Shown here piece by piece: positions 63,167 through 64,000 of a stretch of DNA of 64,000 nucleotides. The notes beneath the pieces are model-generated. The model worked only from the letters and a program-made list of their open reading frames with translations, had not been told where the DNA came from and did not search any database. Position 1 is the first letter of the stretch. The number at the start of each line of letters is the position of its first letter. The position numbers and the translations under genes were made by a program. Source of the stretch: Granulicella sp. L60 (GTDB lineage Bacteria; Acidobacteriota; Terriglobia; Terriglobales; Acidobacteriaceae); assembly GCF_009765825.1 (NCBI RefSeq), contig NZ_LMUR01000018.1, positions 755,346-819,345 of the forward strand. Direction: 5' to 3'.

Positions 63167-64000
63167 ATGCCATCATACTCACAAGACAACCGTCAGCTCA
63201 CACTCATCACTCCGCTAGGTAAAAACGCCGTTCTAATCAACGGCTTTAAAGGACGTGAGGCTATCTCGACTCTTACGGAGTTGGAGTTGGAGGTACTAAG
63301 CCTTCCCGAAAACCCAATCCAACCAGGCTTATTGATAGGAAAACGTGTCACACTCGGCATTTCTTACAGTGAGGATGGGCACCGCTATTTCAACGGAATC
63401 GTACGCAGCCTGGAACTCGTAGGCCACGACTCATCACTAGAAGGTGACAAGACACCTGTAATTATTTACAGAGCCGTTGTAGTGCCAAGCCTATGGCTGC
63501 TGACACTCAATACGCAGTCGCGAGTCTTCCAGAATCTGACCGTAATCGAAATTATAAAGAATGTGCTTGGTTCTTACTCCATAACATCCAGGAACGATAC
63601 TGAGGAGGCATGTCAGCCACTCGACTATTGCACACAGTATCGTGAGACTGATTATGATTTTGTTACACGTCTCATGGAGCAACATGGCATTTTCTTCTAT
63701 TTCACGCATACAGAGAACGATCACGTCATGGTGCTTGCCGACAACTCTGGAAAACTCGCGCCATGTCCAGTGAAAAGCACCTATAAATATATGCCCGAGC
63801 TGGAGAGAGCGGGCGAAGGTTTTTATGATATGCATCTGCATTACTTCGGGGTTCGTTATGCATTGGTTACTGGAAAACACACGCTATGGGAGTACCGCTT
63901 TACCCAGTTTGCGCGACAAGAGAGCAACCCTCCATCTTCTTCGAGTAAAGCAGTTCTCGGCGATAATAATCATGAGTGGTACGACTATGCGGATGGCCCC
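63167..64000 (+). CDS. vgrG: Type VI secretion spike protein VgrG (TssI), 3' end outside window
   Basis: The first 278 residues of a VgrG, running off the right edge. Seen: NRQLTLITPLGKNAVLINGF, SYSEDGHRYFNGIVRSLELV (gp27-like domain), IYRAVVVPSLWLLTLNTQSR, YCTQYRETDYDFVTRLMEQH and GIFFYFTHTENDHVMVLAD, the classical VgrG hallmark. VgrG trimers cap the Hcp tube and carry effectors. The ATG at 63167 is the first in frame; a weak AGGAAGCGG region lies upstream. Any C-terminal effector extension lies outside the window. Confidence 0.95.
   Translation, partial: MPSYSQDNRQLTLITPLGKNAVLINGFKGREAISTLTELELEVLSLPENPIQPGLLIGKRVTLGISYSEDGHRYFNGIVRSLELVGHDSSLEGDKTPVIIYRAVVVPSLWLLTLNTQSRVFQNLTVIEIIKNVLGSYSITSRNDTEEACQPLDYCTQYRETDYDFVTRLMEQHGIFFYFTHTENDHVMVLADNSGKLAPCPVKSTYKYMPELERAGEGFYDMHLHYFGVRYALVTGKHTLWEYRFTQFARQESNPPSSSSKAVLGDNNHEWYDYADGP

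Overview
The window looks like the chromosome of a soil Acidobacterium (Acidobacteriaceae, near Granulicella/Edaphobacter/Terriglobus). That is an inference from the gene style: long periplasmic hydrolases, ECF sigma/anti-sigma debris, a tandem pair of CPBP proteases, and a type VI secretion locus with ImpE and a eukaryotic-type kinase. No rRNA, tRNA, CRISPR array or replication origin was found.

Positions 1-34,000 are an accessory, rearranged region of mostly single-gene metabolic units: a GT1 glycosyltransferase, two GMC oxidoreductases (3787 and 31791), an aldehyde dehydrogenase, two tandem CPBP proteases, an SDR, a Tat-exported bicupin of the oxalate decarboxylase type, an ECF sigma factor beside a degenerate receiver protein, several exported alpha/beta or SGNH hydrolases, one intact AraC regulator, a TlpA-like protein followed by a DsbD-N-like protein, a trans-sulfuration PLP enzyme, an AEC permease and DUF418 membrane proteins. 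Between them lie broken genes: two AraC 3' remnants, a frameshifted ClC channel, a truncated DUF418 gene, a PLP-enzyme stub, a cupin stub, and fragments of transposases. A short DNA element, consensus TGAGACKATTTCGAAAGC, recurs eight times here. In each case it points toward the next gene, and it also lies on both sides of, or directly behind, intact or decayed araC genes. I read it as a shared operator or as the scar of repeated araC-cassette duplication.

Positions 34,100-64,000 hold a type VI secretion system. In order: tssK copy 1 (34127, +); a decayed sigma/anti-sigma pair; a 435-residue unknown protein; a frameshifted IS5-family transposase; a tail-anchored low-complexity protein with five FTxxF-like repeats (39054, -); tssK copy 2, tssL and tssM (+); a reverse-strand regulatory operon of Ser/Thr kinase, TPR protein and PP2C phosphatase (51208 to 46042); then tssB, tssC, hcp, impE (tagJ), tssA, tssE, tssF, tssG and clpV (+); and the 5' part of vgrG running off the right edge. 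No tssJ lipoprotein or FHA protein is visible in the window. Most T6SS genes overlap by 1-4 bases, so they are probably translationally coupled.

The most interesting items are the eight-copy element and its link to araC, the duplicated TssK separated by genomic debris, the FTxxF repeat protein, and the unknown 435-residue protein embedded in the T6SS locus.
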